A stretch of 64,000 nt of DNA from Lachnospiraceae bacterium (GTDB lineage Bacteria > Bacillota > Clostridia > Lachnospirales > Lachnospiraceae): the NCBI GenBank assembly GCA_009774625.1, contig VSOB01000003.1, forward strand, positions 26,775-90,774, read 5' to 3'. Positions 41,730 to 50,394 of the stretch are shown piece after piece (position 1 is the first letter of the stretch; the number at the start of each line of letters is the position of its first letter). The notes beneath the pieces are model-generated. The model did no database searches. It saw nothing but the letters and a program-made list of their open reading frames with translations, and was not told where the DNA came from. A program made the translations under genes and the position numbers.

Positions 41730-43889
41730 ATGTCAGAGGACAGGAATTTGGGGGAAATCGGCAGAGCCGCAGCCCTGACGGAGCTGGTGGGGCTGCTGGA
41801 GAGCGAGGACAGCACAAAGGACTTATATCGGGATATTCTGAGAATAACAGGGACGGTTCTTGGGGCTGACGGCGCTTTTGTACTGCAGGCACAGAGTAAT
41901 GGCGCGGTACATGCAGCATGGAGAGCCGACGGGCTGGATGCGTTGCCGCTGCAGTTTTCGAAGCAGGAGGAAGCGGCCATATCCGGCGGCAGTGGCGGCA
42001 GTGCGCGTTTTTTGCAGCGGGAGATGACCGGTCTCACAGAGCAGGAGCGGCATCTGCTGGAAAGACTGTCGGCAGAGAATATGACGGTGTTTTTGACAGG
42101 GCAGGAACCGGCTCAGTATCTGTGCTTTTACAGTATCATGCAGAGCGGCAGGCCGGGAGGCCGGGAGGAAGCGGATCTGACATTGGGACAGAGCGCAGCC
42201 ATTATCCTGGAGAGCATACTGGCCGGAAGGAATCAGAGAACTGCGTTGGCCGATTCTTATATGGCGCTTGAGACAGTGCTGGAACAGATGGAAAACGGGA
42301 TCTATGTCTGCGATATGACAGGAAAGAGCATGCTGTTTGCCAATCGTTCCCTGCGGCGGGCTTTTCGCAGAGAGCTGGCAGAGGATACTTTTGGCGGGAT
42401 AGCCGAAGGCGGGACTCTGAAAGATAACGGCAGTTATGAAATGTATCATGCCGCCGGCAACCGCTGGTATGAAATTCGCCGTATGGAGATCCGATGGGTG
42501 AGCGGACAGCCGGCCAGATTGTATACTTTTTATGACATTTCCGATAAAAAAGTGTATCTGAATAAAATAGAACAGCAGGTATATACGGATTTTCTGACGG
42601 GCCTGTACAATCGGATGCGCTGCGAGAGGGATTTGGAATTTCAGCTTCATGAGGCCGGGAAAACCGGAGGAAAGGGCGCACTTTTGTATCTGGATCTGGA
42701 TGATTTCAAGCATATCAATGAAGGGCTTGGACACCAGTACGGGGATGTGCTGCTGCGGGCAGTTTCCCACGGAATGCAGCAGGTCCGGGGGATCAGTCAT
42801 TGCTGTTACAGAATGAGCGGAGATGAGTTTGTTATTATTGTCCCGGTGGAATGGTTTGGGGAATTTGAGCGTATTCTACAGGATATTAAGGAAATATTCA
42901 ACAGGCCCTGGTTTCTGCGGGATGCCAATTATTACTGTACGATGAGCATGGGAGTGGCGCTGTTCCCGGATGCAGGGGACAATACTCAGGAATTGCTCAA
43001 AAAAGCGGGCATTGCCATGAATGAAGCCAAAGAAGGCGGCAAAAACAGGGTGGTTTATTATTCCGAACGAATCCCGTCCCGTTCCGGACGGCGTCTGGAT
43101 ATGGAGAAAAATATGCGGGATGCGTCCGTGGCCGGGTATGGAGAATTTGAAGTATATTATCAGCCTATTGTGGAAATCGACCGCAGGGATGACAGCGTGA
43201 CCTGCCTGGGCGCGGAAGCGCTGGTCCGCTGGAACAGCAGCGAGCTGGGCTTTATTCCCCCGGCGGAGTTTATCCCCCTGGCTGAATATCTGGGGCTGAT
43301 CAATCCCATCGGCAATCATGTGCTGCTGCAGGCATGCAGGGCGTGTAAACGGTGGAATGAGGGCGGCTGTCCAGAGTACCGGGTACATGTGAACCTTTCT
43401 GTGATCCAGTTGCTGCAGCCGGATATTGTGGATACGATTCAGAAAGCCATACAGGAAACCGGCATCCGGCCGGATCATCTGGTGTTGGAGGTGACGGAAA
43501 GCCTTGCCATCAATGATCTGGAGCGGATGAAAGAGATCATCACGGGGATCCGGTCGCTGGGTGCGGAAATTGCCCTGGATGATTTTGGGACAGGGTACTC
43601 TTCCCTGAGCCATATCCGGGAGATTCCCTTTGATCTGATTAAGATTGATCATAGCTTTGTAAAAGACCTGCATAAGGATAATTATTCTCAGGCATTTATC
43701 AGAATGGTGACTGAGCTGGCGGATACCATAGGAGTGGGTATCTGCGTAGAGGGTGTGGAGAGCCGGGAGCAGTACGAGATCGTAAAGGATATGGCCATTG
43801 CCATGCTGCAGGGTTATTATTTTGACAGACCTATGAAGGAGGAGCTGTTTGAAGAAAAGTATGCGCCCGGCAAACCGGCGGCAGGATGA
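41730..43889 (+). CDS. Cyclic-di-GMP protein with GAF-like, PAS, GGDEF and EAL domains
   Basis: 719 residues, no membrane segment. Residues 1-165 look like a GAF domain (ILRITGTVLGADGAFVLQ), 180-280 like a PAS domain (VLEQMENGIYVCDMTGKSMLFANRSL in its core NGIYVCDMTG). GGDEF domain (about 285-450): DFLTGLYNR, YLDLDDFKHINE and the active-site loop SGDEF in place of GGDEF. EAL domain (about 460-710): GAEALVRW, LEVTESLAI, LDDFGTGYSSL and CVEGVES, all catalytic residues present, so it should at least hydrolyse c-di-GMP. It may be a net phosphodiesterase tuned by a cytoplasmic signal, and could link to the neighbouring polysaccharide genes. Confidence 0.93.
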   Translation: MSEDRNLGEIGRAAALTELVGLLESEDSTKDLYRDILRITGTVLGADGAFVLQAQSNGAVHAAWRADGLDALPLQFSKQEEAAISGGSGGSARFLQREMTGLTEQERHLLERLSAENMTVFLTGQEPAQYLCFYSIMQSGRPGGREEADLTLGQSAAIILESILAGRNQRTALADSYMALETVLEQMENGIYVCDMTGKSMLFANRSLRRAFRRELAEDTFGGIAEGGTLKDNGSYEMYHAAGNRWYEIRRMEIRWVSGQPARLYTFYDISDKKVYLNKIEQQVYTDFLTGLYNRMRCERDLEFQLHEAGKTGGKGALLYLDLDDFKHINEGLGHQYGDVLLRAVSHGMQQVRGISHCCYRMSGDEFVIIVPVEWFGEFERILQDIKEIFNRPWFLRDANYYCTMSMGVALFPDAGDNTQELLKKAGIAMNEAKEGGKNRVVYYSERIPSRSGRRLDMEKNMRDASVAGYGEFEVYYQPIVEIDRRDDSVTCLGAEALVRWNSSELGFIPPAEFIPLAEYLGLINPIGNHVLLQACRACKRWNEGGCPEYRVHVNLSVIQLLQPDIVDTIQKAIQETGIRPDHLVLEVTESLAINDLERMKEIITGIRSLGAEIALDDFGTGYSSLSHIREIPFDLIKIDHSFVKDLHKDNYSQAFIRMVTELADTIGVGICVEGVESREQYEIVKDMAIAMLQGYYFDRPMKEELFEEKYAPGKPAAG

Positions 43890-43966
43890 TTTATAAAAAA
43901 GCGTGCCATATGGTGAGAGATGTGCTATACTGATTGGCAACAGAAATTACGATGAGGAGCAGGAAG

Positions 43967-45676
43967 ATGACAGATACAGAGCGTTTGGAACAGGCACAGC
44001 AGAGTGGACAGGAGCCTGTGTCCAGAAATTTTATTGAGCAGATCATAGATAAGGACCTGGCGGAAGGCGTATATGACAGTGTGCATACCCGTTTTCCGCC
44101 GGAGCCTAACGGCTACCTCCATATCGGACATGCCAAGAGCATCCTGTTAAATTACGGGCTGGCGCAGAAATACGGCGGCAAGTTCAATATGCGGTTTGAT
44201 GACACCAATCCTACAAAGGAAAAAACGGAATTTGTGGAGTCCATCAAAAGCGATATCCAGTGGCTGGGAGCAGACTGGGAGGACCGGTTGTTTTTTGCCT
44301 CCGATTATTTTGAGCATATGTATGAAAGTGCAGTGAAGCTGATTAAAAAAGGCAAAGCCTATGTGTCCGATCTGTCAGCAGAAAAGATCCGGGAGTACAG
44401 GGGTACACTGACCGAGCCGGGCAGAGAAGATCCGGGCAGCAAACGGAGCGTGGAAGAGAATCTGAAGCTGTTTCAGGAAATGAAAGAAGGGGTATATGAG
44501 GACGGTTCCAAAGTGCTGCGGGCCAGAATCGATATGGCGTCTCCCAACATCAATATGCGGGATCCGGTGATCTACCGGGTGGCCCATATGACCCATCACA
44601 ATACCGGGGATGAGTGGTGCATCTATCCTATGTATGACTTTGCCCATCCTATTGAGGATGCGGTGGAAGGGATCACCCATTCCATCTGTACACTGGAGTT
44701 TGAGGATCACAGACCGTTGTATGACTGGGTGGTCAGAGAGCTGGAATATCCCCATCCGCCCAAACAGATCGAGTTTGCCAAGCTGTATCTGACCAATGTG
44801 GTCACCGGGAAACGCTACATCAAGAAGCTGGTGGAAGAAGGCATTGTGGACGGCTGGGACGATCCCAGGCTGGTGTCCATTGCAGCGCTGCGGCGCAGAG
44901 GCTTTACCCCGGAGTCGATCCGCAGGTTTGTGGAGCTGTGCGGTGTGTCCAAGAGCAATTCCTCGGTTGACTACGCCATGCTGGAATATTGTATCCGGGA
45001 AGATCTGAAGATGACCAGGCCCCGGATGATGGCTGTACTGGATCCGGTGAAGCTGATTATCGACAATTATCCGGAAGGGGAAACGGAGCTTCTGGAGGTT
45101 GCCAACAATCTGGAAAACGAAGCGCTGGGGACGCGCATGGTGCCTTTTGGAAGAGAACTCTATATAGAGCGGGATGATTTTATGGAGGAACCGCCGAGAA
45201 AGTATTTCCGGCTGTTTCCGGGCAATGAAGTACGTCTGATGAACGCATATTTTGTAACCTGTACCGGGTGTATCAAGGATGAAAACGGCAGGATCACCGA
45301 AGTACACTGCACCTATGATCCGGAAACAAAATGCGGCAGCGGCTTTACCGGCAGGAAGGTCAAGGGAACCATACACTGGGTGCCTGCCGCAGAGGCCATC
45401 CGTGCAGAAGTCAGGCTGTATGAAAATATTATCGATGAAGAAAAAGGGGTTTATAACGAGGACGGCAGTCTGAATCTGAATCCGAACTCTCTGCAGGTTA
45501 TGAAAAACTGTCTGCTGGAACCGGCGCTTGCCCAGGCAAAGCCGGAGGAGCGGTTTCAGTTTGTCAGACAGGGCTTTTTCTGTGTGGACTATAAGGATTC
45601 CAGAGAAGGAGCGCCTGTATTTAACAGGATTGTGTCTTTGAAGAGCTCGTATGTACTGCCGAAACAGGAGGGGTAA
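43967..45676 (+). CDS. glnS: Glutaminyl-tRNA synthetase
   Basis: 569 residues from ATG 43967 (GAGGAGCAGGAAG upstream); an ATG 33 nt earlier lacks a ribosome site. Class I synthetase: [16 protein letters not shown] with [13 protein letters not shown], then the catalytic-core [25 protein letters not shown] in its part [10 protein letters not shown]. The second signature at the usual KMSKS place reads [12 protein letters not shown], a variant. The C-terminal anticodon-binding barrels are complete ([17 protein letters not shown]). GlnRS rather than GlxRS: typical [20 protein letters not shown]. Many Gram-positives lack GlnRS, whereas Lachnospiraceae often have it. Confidence 0.95.
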   Translation: MTDTERLEQAQQSGQEPVSRNFIEQIIDKDLAEGVYDSVHTRFPPEPNGYLHIGHAKSILLNYGLAQKYGGKFNMRFDDTNPTKEKTEFVESIKSDIQWLGADWEDRLFFASDYFEHMYESAVKLIKKGKAYVSDLSAEKIREYRGTLTEPGREDPGSKRSVEENLKLFQEMKEGVYEDGSKVLRARIDMASPNINMRDPVIYRVAHMTHHNTGDEWCIYPMYDFAHPIEDAVEGITHSICTLEFEDHRPLYDWVVRELEYPHPPKQIEFAKLYLTNVVTGKRYIKKLVEEGIVDGWDDPRLVSIAALRRRGFTPESIRRFVELCGVSKSNSSVDYAMLEYCIREDLKMTRPRMMAVLDPVKLIIDNYPEGETELLEVANNLENEALGTRMVPFGRELYIERDDFMEEPPRKYFRLFPGNEVRLMNAYFVTCTGCIKDENGRITEVHCTYDPETKCGSGFTGRKVKGTIHWVPAAEAIRAEVRLYENIIDEEKGVYNEDGSLNLNPNSLQVMKNCLLEPALAQAKPEERFQFVRQGFFCVDYKDSREGAPVFNRIVSLKSSYVLPKQEG

Positions 45677-45678
45677 AG

Positions 45679-46419
45679 ATGCCGGAGGTATCAGCAGCAG
45701 GCGGTTGTCCGTCTGACGGAGAATTTGTATTTGGAAAAAAATGGGACTGTCCCATATGCGGGAAGGGGTTTAAAAATCCCACGGTCAAATCGTCCAAGGC
45801 CAGGATGGTCGGCTCGGACATGGATCTGCGGCCCATTTATGAAAAGATCAATCCGCTGAAATATGATGTGGTTTTGTGTCCTCATTGCGGATACAGTGCA
45901 TTGGAGCGGTATTTTAAAACAGTGACACAGGTGCAGAAGCAGTTAATTCAGGAAAAGATCTGTGCGAATTATAAGGAGCGAGAGGAAAAAGAGACTTTTT
46001 CCTATGAGGACGGGTTCCTGCGTTATAAAATGGCGATGATGAACTGCATGGTCAAGCAGGCGTATGACAGCGAAAAGGCATATGTCTGCCTGAGAGCGGC
46101 ATGGATGCTCCGGGCCTGGAGGGAAAGTCTGACAGAGGATCCGGGCAAGCAGGAGCGGATTGCAAAGCAGGAAGAAGAATATCTGAAAAATGCCAAAGAA
46201 GGCTTTGCACAGGCAAACATCAAAGAGGATTATCCGCTTTGCGGTATGGACGAAACCACAGTGGACTATCTTATGGCGGCGCTGTCCTGCAGGTTTGGGG
46301 AATATGATACGGCTATGAAACTGGTGTCAGGGATCATTGCCAACCGGGCAGCCGGTTCCCGGATCAAAGACCGGGCCAGAGATCTGAAGGAAGAGATCAC
46401 CAGGCAGTCAAAAAGGTAA
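45679..46419 (+). CDS. DUF2225 zinc-binding protein
   Basis: 246 residues, 2 nt after glnS. Two CxxC pairs, WDCPICGKGFKNP (about residue 25) and VVLCPHCGYSALERYF (about 70), form the DUF2225 metal site. The rest is helical with TPR-like features (AYVCLRAAWMLRAW, YLKNAKEGFAQA, TVDYLMAALSCRFGEYDTAMKL). Family function is not established; members are common in Clostridia. Probably in one transcript with glnS. Confidence 0.9.
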   Translation: MPEVSAAGGCPSDGEFVFGKKWDCPICGKGFKNPTVKSSKARMVGSDMDLRPIYEKINPLKYDVVLCPHCGYSALERYFKTVTQVQKQLIQEKICANYKEREEKETFSYEDGFLRYKMAMMNCMVKQAYDSEKAYVCLRAAWMLRAWRESLTEDPGKQERIAKQEEEYLKNAKEGFAQANIKEDYPLCGMDETTVDYLMAALSCRFGEYDTAMKLVSGIIANRAAGSRIKDRARDLKEEITRQSKR

Positions 46420-46431
46420 AGGAAGTATGAT

Positions 46432-47829
46432 ATGATTGATTTGGTCATGACGCTGGATGGTCACAGCGGCAGACATTTGTATGAACAGATCTATGATTAT
46501 ATCAGGGCGGAAATCAGGAAGGGGAATCTCCTGTGCGGGGAGAGGCTTCCTTCCACACGGTTTCTGGCGGAATATCTGCAGGTGTCCAGAAGTACGGTGG
46601 ATCTTGCCTATGAACAGCTTTTATCGGAAGGGTATATCGAAGCCCGGCCCTGTAAAGGCTTTTTTGTTTGCAAAATGGAAGAACTGTATGATCTGAAAGC
46701 GGCGATGGAAAGCAGGCCGCCATGCACAGAAGAAGCGCCGGAGCAGTTTCTGTATGATTTTTCCCCCAATGTGGTGGAGCTGGGCAGTTTTCCTTTTGGT
46801 ACATGGAAAAAGATTACCAGAGAAATACTGATCGGTGACAGGAAGGAGCTGTTTGCCCTGGGGCATCCGCAGGGAGATATGGAGCTGCGCACGTCGATCT
46901 GCCATTACCTTCATACTTCCAGAGGAGTCAACTGCATGCCGGAGCAGATCGTGGTGGGCGCCGGGAACGATTATCTTTTGCTGCTTCTGGAGAAAATACT
47001 GGGCAGACACAGAAGTGTGGCATTGGAAAATCCTACCTATAAAAGAGCATATCAGATCTTTCGCTCCTGCGCTTATCAGGTCAGGACCATTCCTATGGAT
47101 GACAGTGGCATGCGGGCGGATGCGCTGTATGACAGCGGAGCAGATCTGGCGTATGTGATGCCCTCTCATCAGTTTCCCACAGGGATCGTAATGCCCATCG
47201 GGAGACGGCTGGAGCTGCTCCGGTGGGCGTCATCGGGGGAAGGGCGGTATCTGATTGAGGATGATTATGACAGTGAGTTCCGATATCGGGGCAAGCCCAT
47301 TCCCTCTCTGCAGGCATCCGACCAGGCGGATCGGGTCATCTACATCGGTACCTTTTCCAAAGCGATTGCGCCGGCGATCCGGATCAGCTATATGGTGCTT
47401 CCCAGGAGACTGCTGGCCCGCTACCGGGAGCGCTGCTGCTTCTTTTCTTCCACCGTGTCCAGAATCGATCAGTCTATCCTGAATGTCTTTCTCCGGGACG
47501 GCGCATTTGAGCGGCATCTGAATAAAATGCGGAAAATATATAAAAGCAGACATGACACACTCTTGTCCGCCTGCCGCAGATATCTGAAGCATGTGACAAT
47601 TTCGGGAGAGAATGCGGGACTTCATTTGATTTTGCACTATCAGGGAGATAAGACAGAAAAAGAACTGCTGGATCAGGCAGCCGAAAAGGGAATCCGGCTG
47701 TACGGCATGTCTGATACCTATATCGGGAGACTGCCAGAGAACTGGCAGCCTGCGTTGATATTAGGGTATGCCGGACTTCATGAAGAGAAGCTGGAGGCCG
47801 GGGTCCGGCTGTTGTCAGATTGCATCTAA
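46432..47829 (+). CDS. PdxR/MocR-type GntR regulator with aminotransferase domain
   Basis: 465 residues. N-terminal winged HTH (residues 1-75): ERLPSTRFLAEYLQVSRSTVDLAYEQL in its core LPSTRFLAEYLQVSRST. The rest is a fold-type I aminotransferase-like domain, with the PLP lysine in GTFSKAIAPAIRISY and NPTYKRAYQ, EDDYDSEFRY. MocR proteins bind PLP, usually without catalysis, and often control vitamin B6 genes (PdxR). No pdxST genes are in the window, so the target is unknown. The end overlaps the convergent small gene by 15 nt. Confidence 0.92.
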   Translation: MIDLVMTLDGHSGRHLYEQIYDYIRAEIRKGNLLCGERLPSTRFLAEYLQVSRSTVDLAYEQLLSEGYIEARPCKGFFVCKMEELYDLKAAMESRPPCTEEAPEQFLYDFSPNVVELGSFPFGTWKKITREILIGDRKELFALGHPQGDMELRTSICHYLHTSRGVNCMPEQIVVGAGNDYLLLLLEKILGRHRSVALENPTYKRAYQIFRSCAYQVRTIPMDDSGMRADALYDSGADLAYVMPSHQFPTGIVMPIGRRLELLRWASSGEGRYLIEDDYDSEFRYRGKPIPSLQASDQADRVIYIGTFSKAIAPAIRISYMVLPRRLLARYRERCCFFSSTVSRIDQSILNVFLRDGAFERHLNKMRKIYKSRHDTLLSACRRYLKHVTISGENAGLHLILHYQGDKTEKELLDQAAEKGIRLYGMSDTYIGRLPENWQPALILGYAGLHEEKLEAGVRLLSDCI

Positions 47830-48099
47830 AGAGCCGTCGCTGTCATCGTCCTCGTCGTCAAAAAACTCTTCCACTTTGGTGCCGGAGTCTTTCTGCTCTC
47901 CGGAATCTTCACTGTCTGCATGTAAAGACACATAAGAACGCTCGCCGTCCGCCATATCTTCAGAATCATCGTCCAGATCTTCATAGTCATCTTCTTCTGC
48001 GGGAGAGGACTTTTTGGCTTTCATAAAATAATAGGCTCCTGCAAAAGCGGCTCCAATTGTGGAAACGAAAAGAAGGAATTTTCCAAATTTTTTGCCCAT
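47815..48099 (-). CDS. Small acidic single-span membrane protein
   Basis: 94 residues. After MGKKFGKF there is one membrane segment (LLFVSTIGAAFAGAYYFM), then a very acidic tail with runs of Asp and Glu (EEDDYEDLDDDSEDM, FFDDEDDDSDG). AAAGGAGTAAC precedes the ATG. The N-terminus looks like a membrane anchor with the tail in the cytoplasm. I know of no function; similar short anchors with acidic tails occur in Clostridia. It converges on the PdxR-like gene. Confidence 0.7.
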   Translation of the reverse strand: MGKKFGKFLLFVSTIGAAFAGAYYFMKAKKSSPAEEDDYEDLDDDSEDMADGERSYVSLHADSEDSGEQKDSGTKVEEFFDDEDDDSDGSLDAI

Positions 48100-48249
48100 A
48101 ATGTTACTCCTTTCACTTTTGTATCGGTATATTTGCGCAGCCCGGTTATGATTGCTGCACTTACACCTATTATAATCTTATTTTATGAAAATGGAAAGAG
48201 ATTATGCATAGAATCTCCGGTTAAATTTCCGGCGGCCGGAGGAATCCTC

Positions 48250-48298
48250 TTGAAAGCAGGCCGTAACTATGATAAGATAAAATTCGACCCATACGGTC
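48250..48298 (+). promoter_or_regulatory. Promoter and operator of the TetR-MATE operon
   Basis: TTGAAA (48250-48255), 17 nt, TAAGAT (48273-48278), then the palindrome GACC-CATAC-GGTC (48286-48298) with AATT on both sides at the likely transcription start. A dyad at this place before a TetR gene is the normal layout for autorepression. Confidence 0.65.
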
Positions 48299-48326
48299 AA
48301 TTACAAAAGAGGAGCGCGGCTTGATC

Positions 48327-48932
48327 ATGAATGAAAAATTTTTTGATTTGAAGAAAGAAAAACAGGACCGGATGATCAATGCGGCGCTGAAGATCTTTGC
48401 GGAAAACGGATTCCGCAGGGCCAGCACGGATGAAATGGTGAAAGAGGCGGGAATCAGCAAGGGACTGCTGTTTCATTACTTTATCAGCAAGACCGGACTG
48501 TATCAGTTTGTATTTGATTATAGCGTGAAGTATCTGACTATGGAAATGACTTCCGCAGTCAATACACAGGAGACCCATTATTTTATGATACGCAGACAGA
48601 TGGAAAAGGCCCGGACCCTGGCCATGAAGAATTTTCCCTTTATGCAGATGTTTCTGCTGCGGGCGGAGCAGGAGGATGCGCCGGAAGCTGTGGAGGCGGT
48701 AAAGGAAATTGCAGAAACATTTCTGGAGTCTGGTGAGGAGATCCTGGGAAGGGTGGATTTTTCGGATGTGCATACGATTTCGCCGGAACGGCTGGTCCGG
48801 ATTGTGGACTATACGCTGAATGGTCTTTTGGCAGGAATGGTGCGGGAACCCGGATTTAAGTCGGATGCCTATTATAAAGAAGCGCTCCGGTATCTGGAGG
48901 AGCTGGAAAAATTGTGCGTAATAAGGGCGTAA
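48327..48932 (+). CDS. TetR-family transcriptional regulator
   Basis: 201 residues from ATG 48327; a TTG two codons upstream has better spacing to AGGAG (6 nt against 12) and may be the true start. N-terminal HTH: ALKIFAENGFRRASTDEMVKEAGISKGLLFHYFISK in its core ISKGLLFHYF. The C-terminal ligand domain is unremarkable. It is followed after 18 nt by a MATE gene, which it very likely represses until an exported compound binds. Confidence 0.92.
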   Translation: MNEKFFDLKKEKQDRMINAALKIFAENGFRRASTDEMVKEAGISKGLLFHYFISKTGLYQFVFDYSVKYLTMEMTSAVNTQETHYFMIRRQMEKARTLAMKNFPFMQMFLLRAEQEDAPEAVEAVKEIAETFLESGEEILGRVDFSDVHTISPERLVRIVDYTLNGLLAGMVREPGFKSDAYYKEALRYLEELEKLCVIRA

Positions 48933-48950
48933 AAGGAAGGAGGAAGCGGC

Positions 48951-50291
48951 ATGACGCAGAAAGAATTTTATAAAAAAGTGTTTGCGCTGGTGATACCAAT
49001 GGCGCTGCAGAATCTGATCAATGTGGGTGTATCGGCCACGGATGTGGTGATGCTGGGAAAAGTAAGTGAACAGGTGCTTTCGGGCTGTTCCCTGGGCGGG
49101 CAGGTATTTTTTATCTTTAACCTGTTTCTGTTCGGGACGGCGTCGGGGGTATCGGTGCTGACGGCGCAGTACTGGGGGAAACGGGATACGGATTCCATCG
49201 AAAAATTGTTGGGGATCGTGATGAGGCTCGCAGTGACTGCAGGGCTTATTTTTATGTTGGCCAGTTTTTTCTTCCCGGCCCGGATTATGTATGTGTTTAC
49301 CGATGAGCCGGAAATCATCGCTGAGGGTGTGAAATATCTGAAAATCATAGCCTTTACCTATCCGATGGTGGCGCTGAGCATGACATACCTGAATCTGATC
49401 CGGAGCATTGAGCGGGTCCTGATTTCCACGGTGGTATACGGGCTGTCCCTTCTGCTGAATTTTGTTGTCAACGGGATATTGATTTTCGGGCTGTTCGGTG
49501 CGCCCAGACTGGGAATCGTGGGAGCGGCCATCGGTACGCTCTGCGCCAGATTTCTGGAGCTGGCCATTATGCTCTTTTATGCGTTCTTTCGCAATCGGGT
49601 GGTCCGGATCCGTCTGTCCTGCTTTCTGCATCCGGACAAAAGTCTGTTCCGGGATTTTCTGAAATATTCCAGTCCGGTGGTGGTCAATGAGTTTATGTGG
49701 GGCGCGGGGTATTCTGCCATAGCGGCGATTATAGGGCATATGGGCAGCAGTGCGGTAGCCGCCAATTCTGTGGCACAGGTGATGCGCCAGTTGGCCACTG
49801 TGGTGGTGTTTGGCATCGGAAGCGCTACGGCGATTCTGATCGGTAAAGCCATCGGAGAGAATAAGCAAAAAGAAGCGGAGCTGTATGCAGGCAGACTGAT
49901 CCGCCTGACAGTCTGCTTTGGGCTGCTGGGAGGGTTGCTGGTCTTTCTGCTGCGGCCCCTGCTGATCCGTGGATTTGGCTATACAGGCGTTACGGCGTCC
50001 TATATGAACAGCTTTTTGCTGATGATGTCTTATTATGTAGTGGCCCATTCCATCAACGGTACTTTTATCATCGGTATTTTCCGGGGCGGCGGAGATACCC
50101 GGTTCGGTATGTTTCTGGATTCCGGGATTCTCTGGGGGTGTTCTATCCTGTTTGGCTTTCTGGCGGCTTTTGTCTGGAAGCTGTCGGTGCCGGCTGTTTA
50201 TTTTGTGCTGCTGATTGACGAAATCGTTAAGTTCCCGCTGTGCTGCATTCGGTACAGGCAGAAAAAGTGGCTGCGGAATGTGACAAGATAG
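48951..50291 (+). CDS. MATE family efflux transporter (second)
   Basis: 446 residues, about 12 hydrophobic segments. Start FALVIPMALQNLINVGVSATDVVMLG carries the NorM/MepA-like hallmark (PMALQNLIN). GGAAGGAGGAAG precedes the ATG. Operon with the TetR gene, so a drug or metabolite exporter controlled by its own substrate is likely. Its best likeness is to other NorM-type proteins rather than to the first MATE in the window, which is of the DinF-like branch by its start. Confidence 0.93.
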   Translation: MTQKEFYKKVFALVIPMALQNLINVGVSATDVVMLGKVSEQVLSGCSLGGQVFFIFNLFLFGTASGVSVLTAQYWGKRDTDSIEKLLGIVMRLAVTAGLIFMLASFFFPARIMYVFTDEPEIIAEGVKYLKIIAFTYPMVALSMTYLNLIRSIERVLISTVVYGLSLLLNFVVNGILIFGLFGAPRLGIVGAAIGTLCARFLELAIMLFYAFFRNRVVRIRLSCFLHPDKSLFRDFLKYSSPVVVNEFMWGAGYSAIAAIIGHMGSSAVAANSVAQVMRQLATVVVFGIGSATAILIGKAIGENKQKEAELYAGRLIRLTVCFGLLGGLLVFLLRPLLIRGFGYTGVTASYMNSFLLMMSYYVVAHSINGTFIIGIFRGGGDTRFGMFLDSGILWGCSILFGFLAAFVWKLSVPAVYFVLLIDEIVKFPLCCIRYRQKKWLRNVTR

Positions 50292-50394
50292 GATAAAATA
50301 GCGCATGTTACATAGCGAATGAAATCAATAATATACAAAAGGATACAAAGGGATTTGCGACAGATAACGGCTGTTATAAAATGGAGAAGTACAA

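Noticed and set aside
48297..50306. 669-residue minus-strand frame
   Set aside because: It is the shadow of the TetR and MATE genes; composition is rich in His, Pro, Gln and Arg as expected for antisense of coding DNA, and it has no ribosome site.
50355..50382. TTGCGA-16-TAAAAT as addB promoter
   Set aside because: The transcription start would fall on the ribosome site, leaving almost no leader, so I do not call it.
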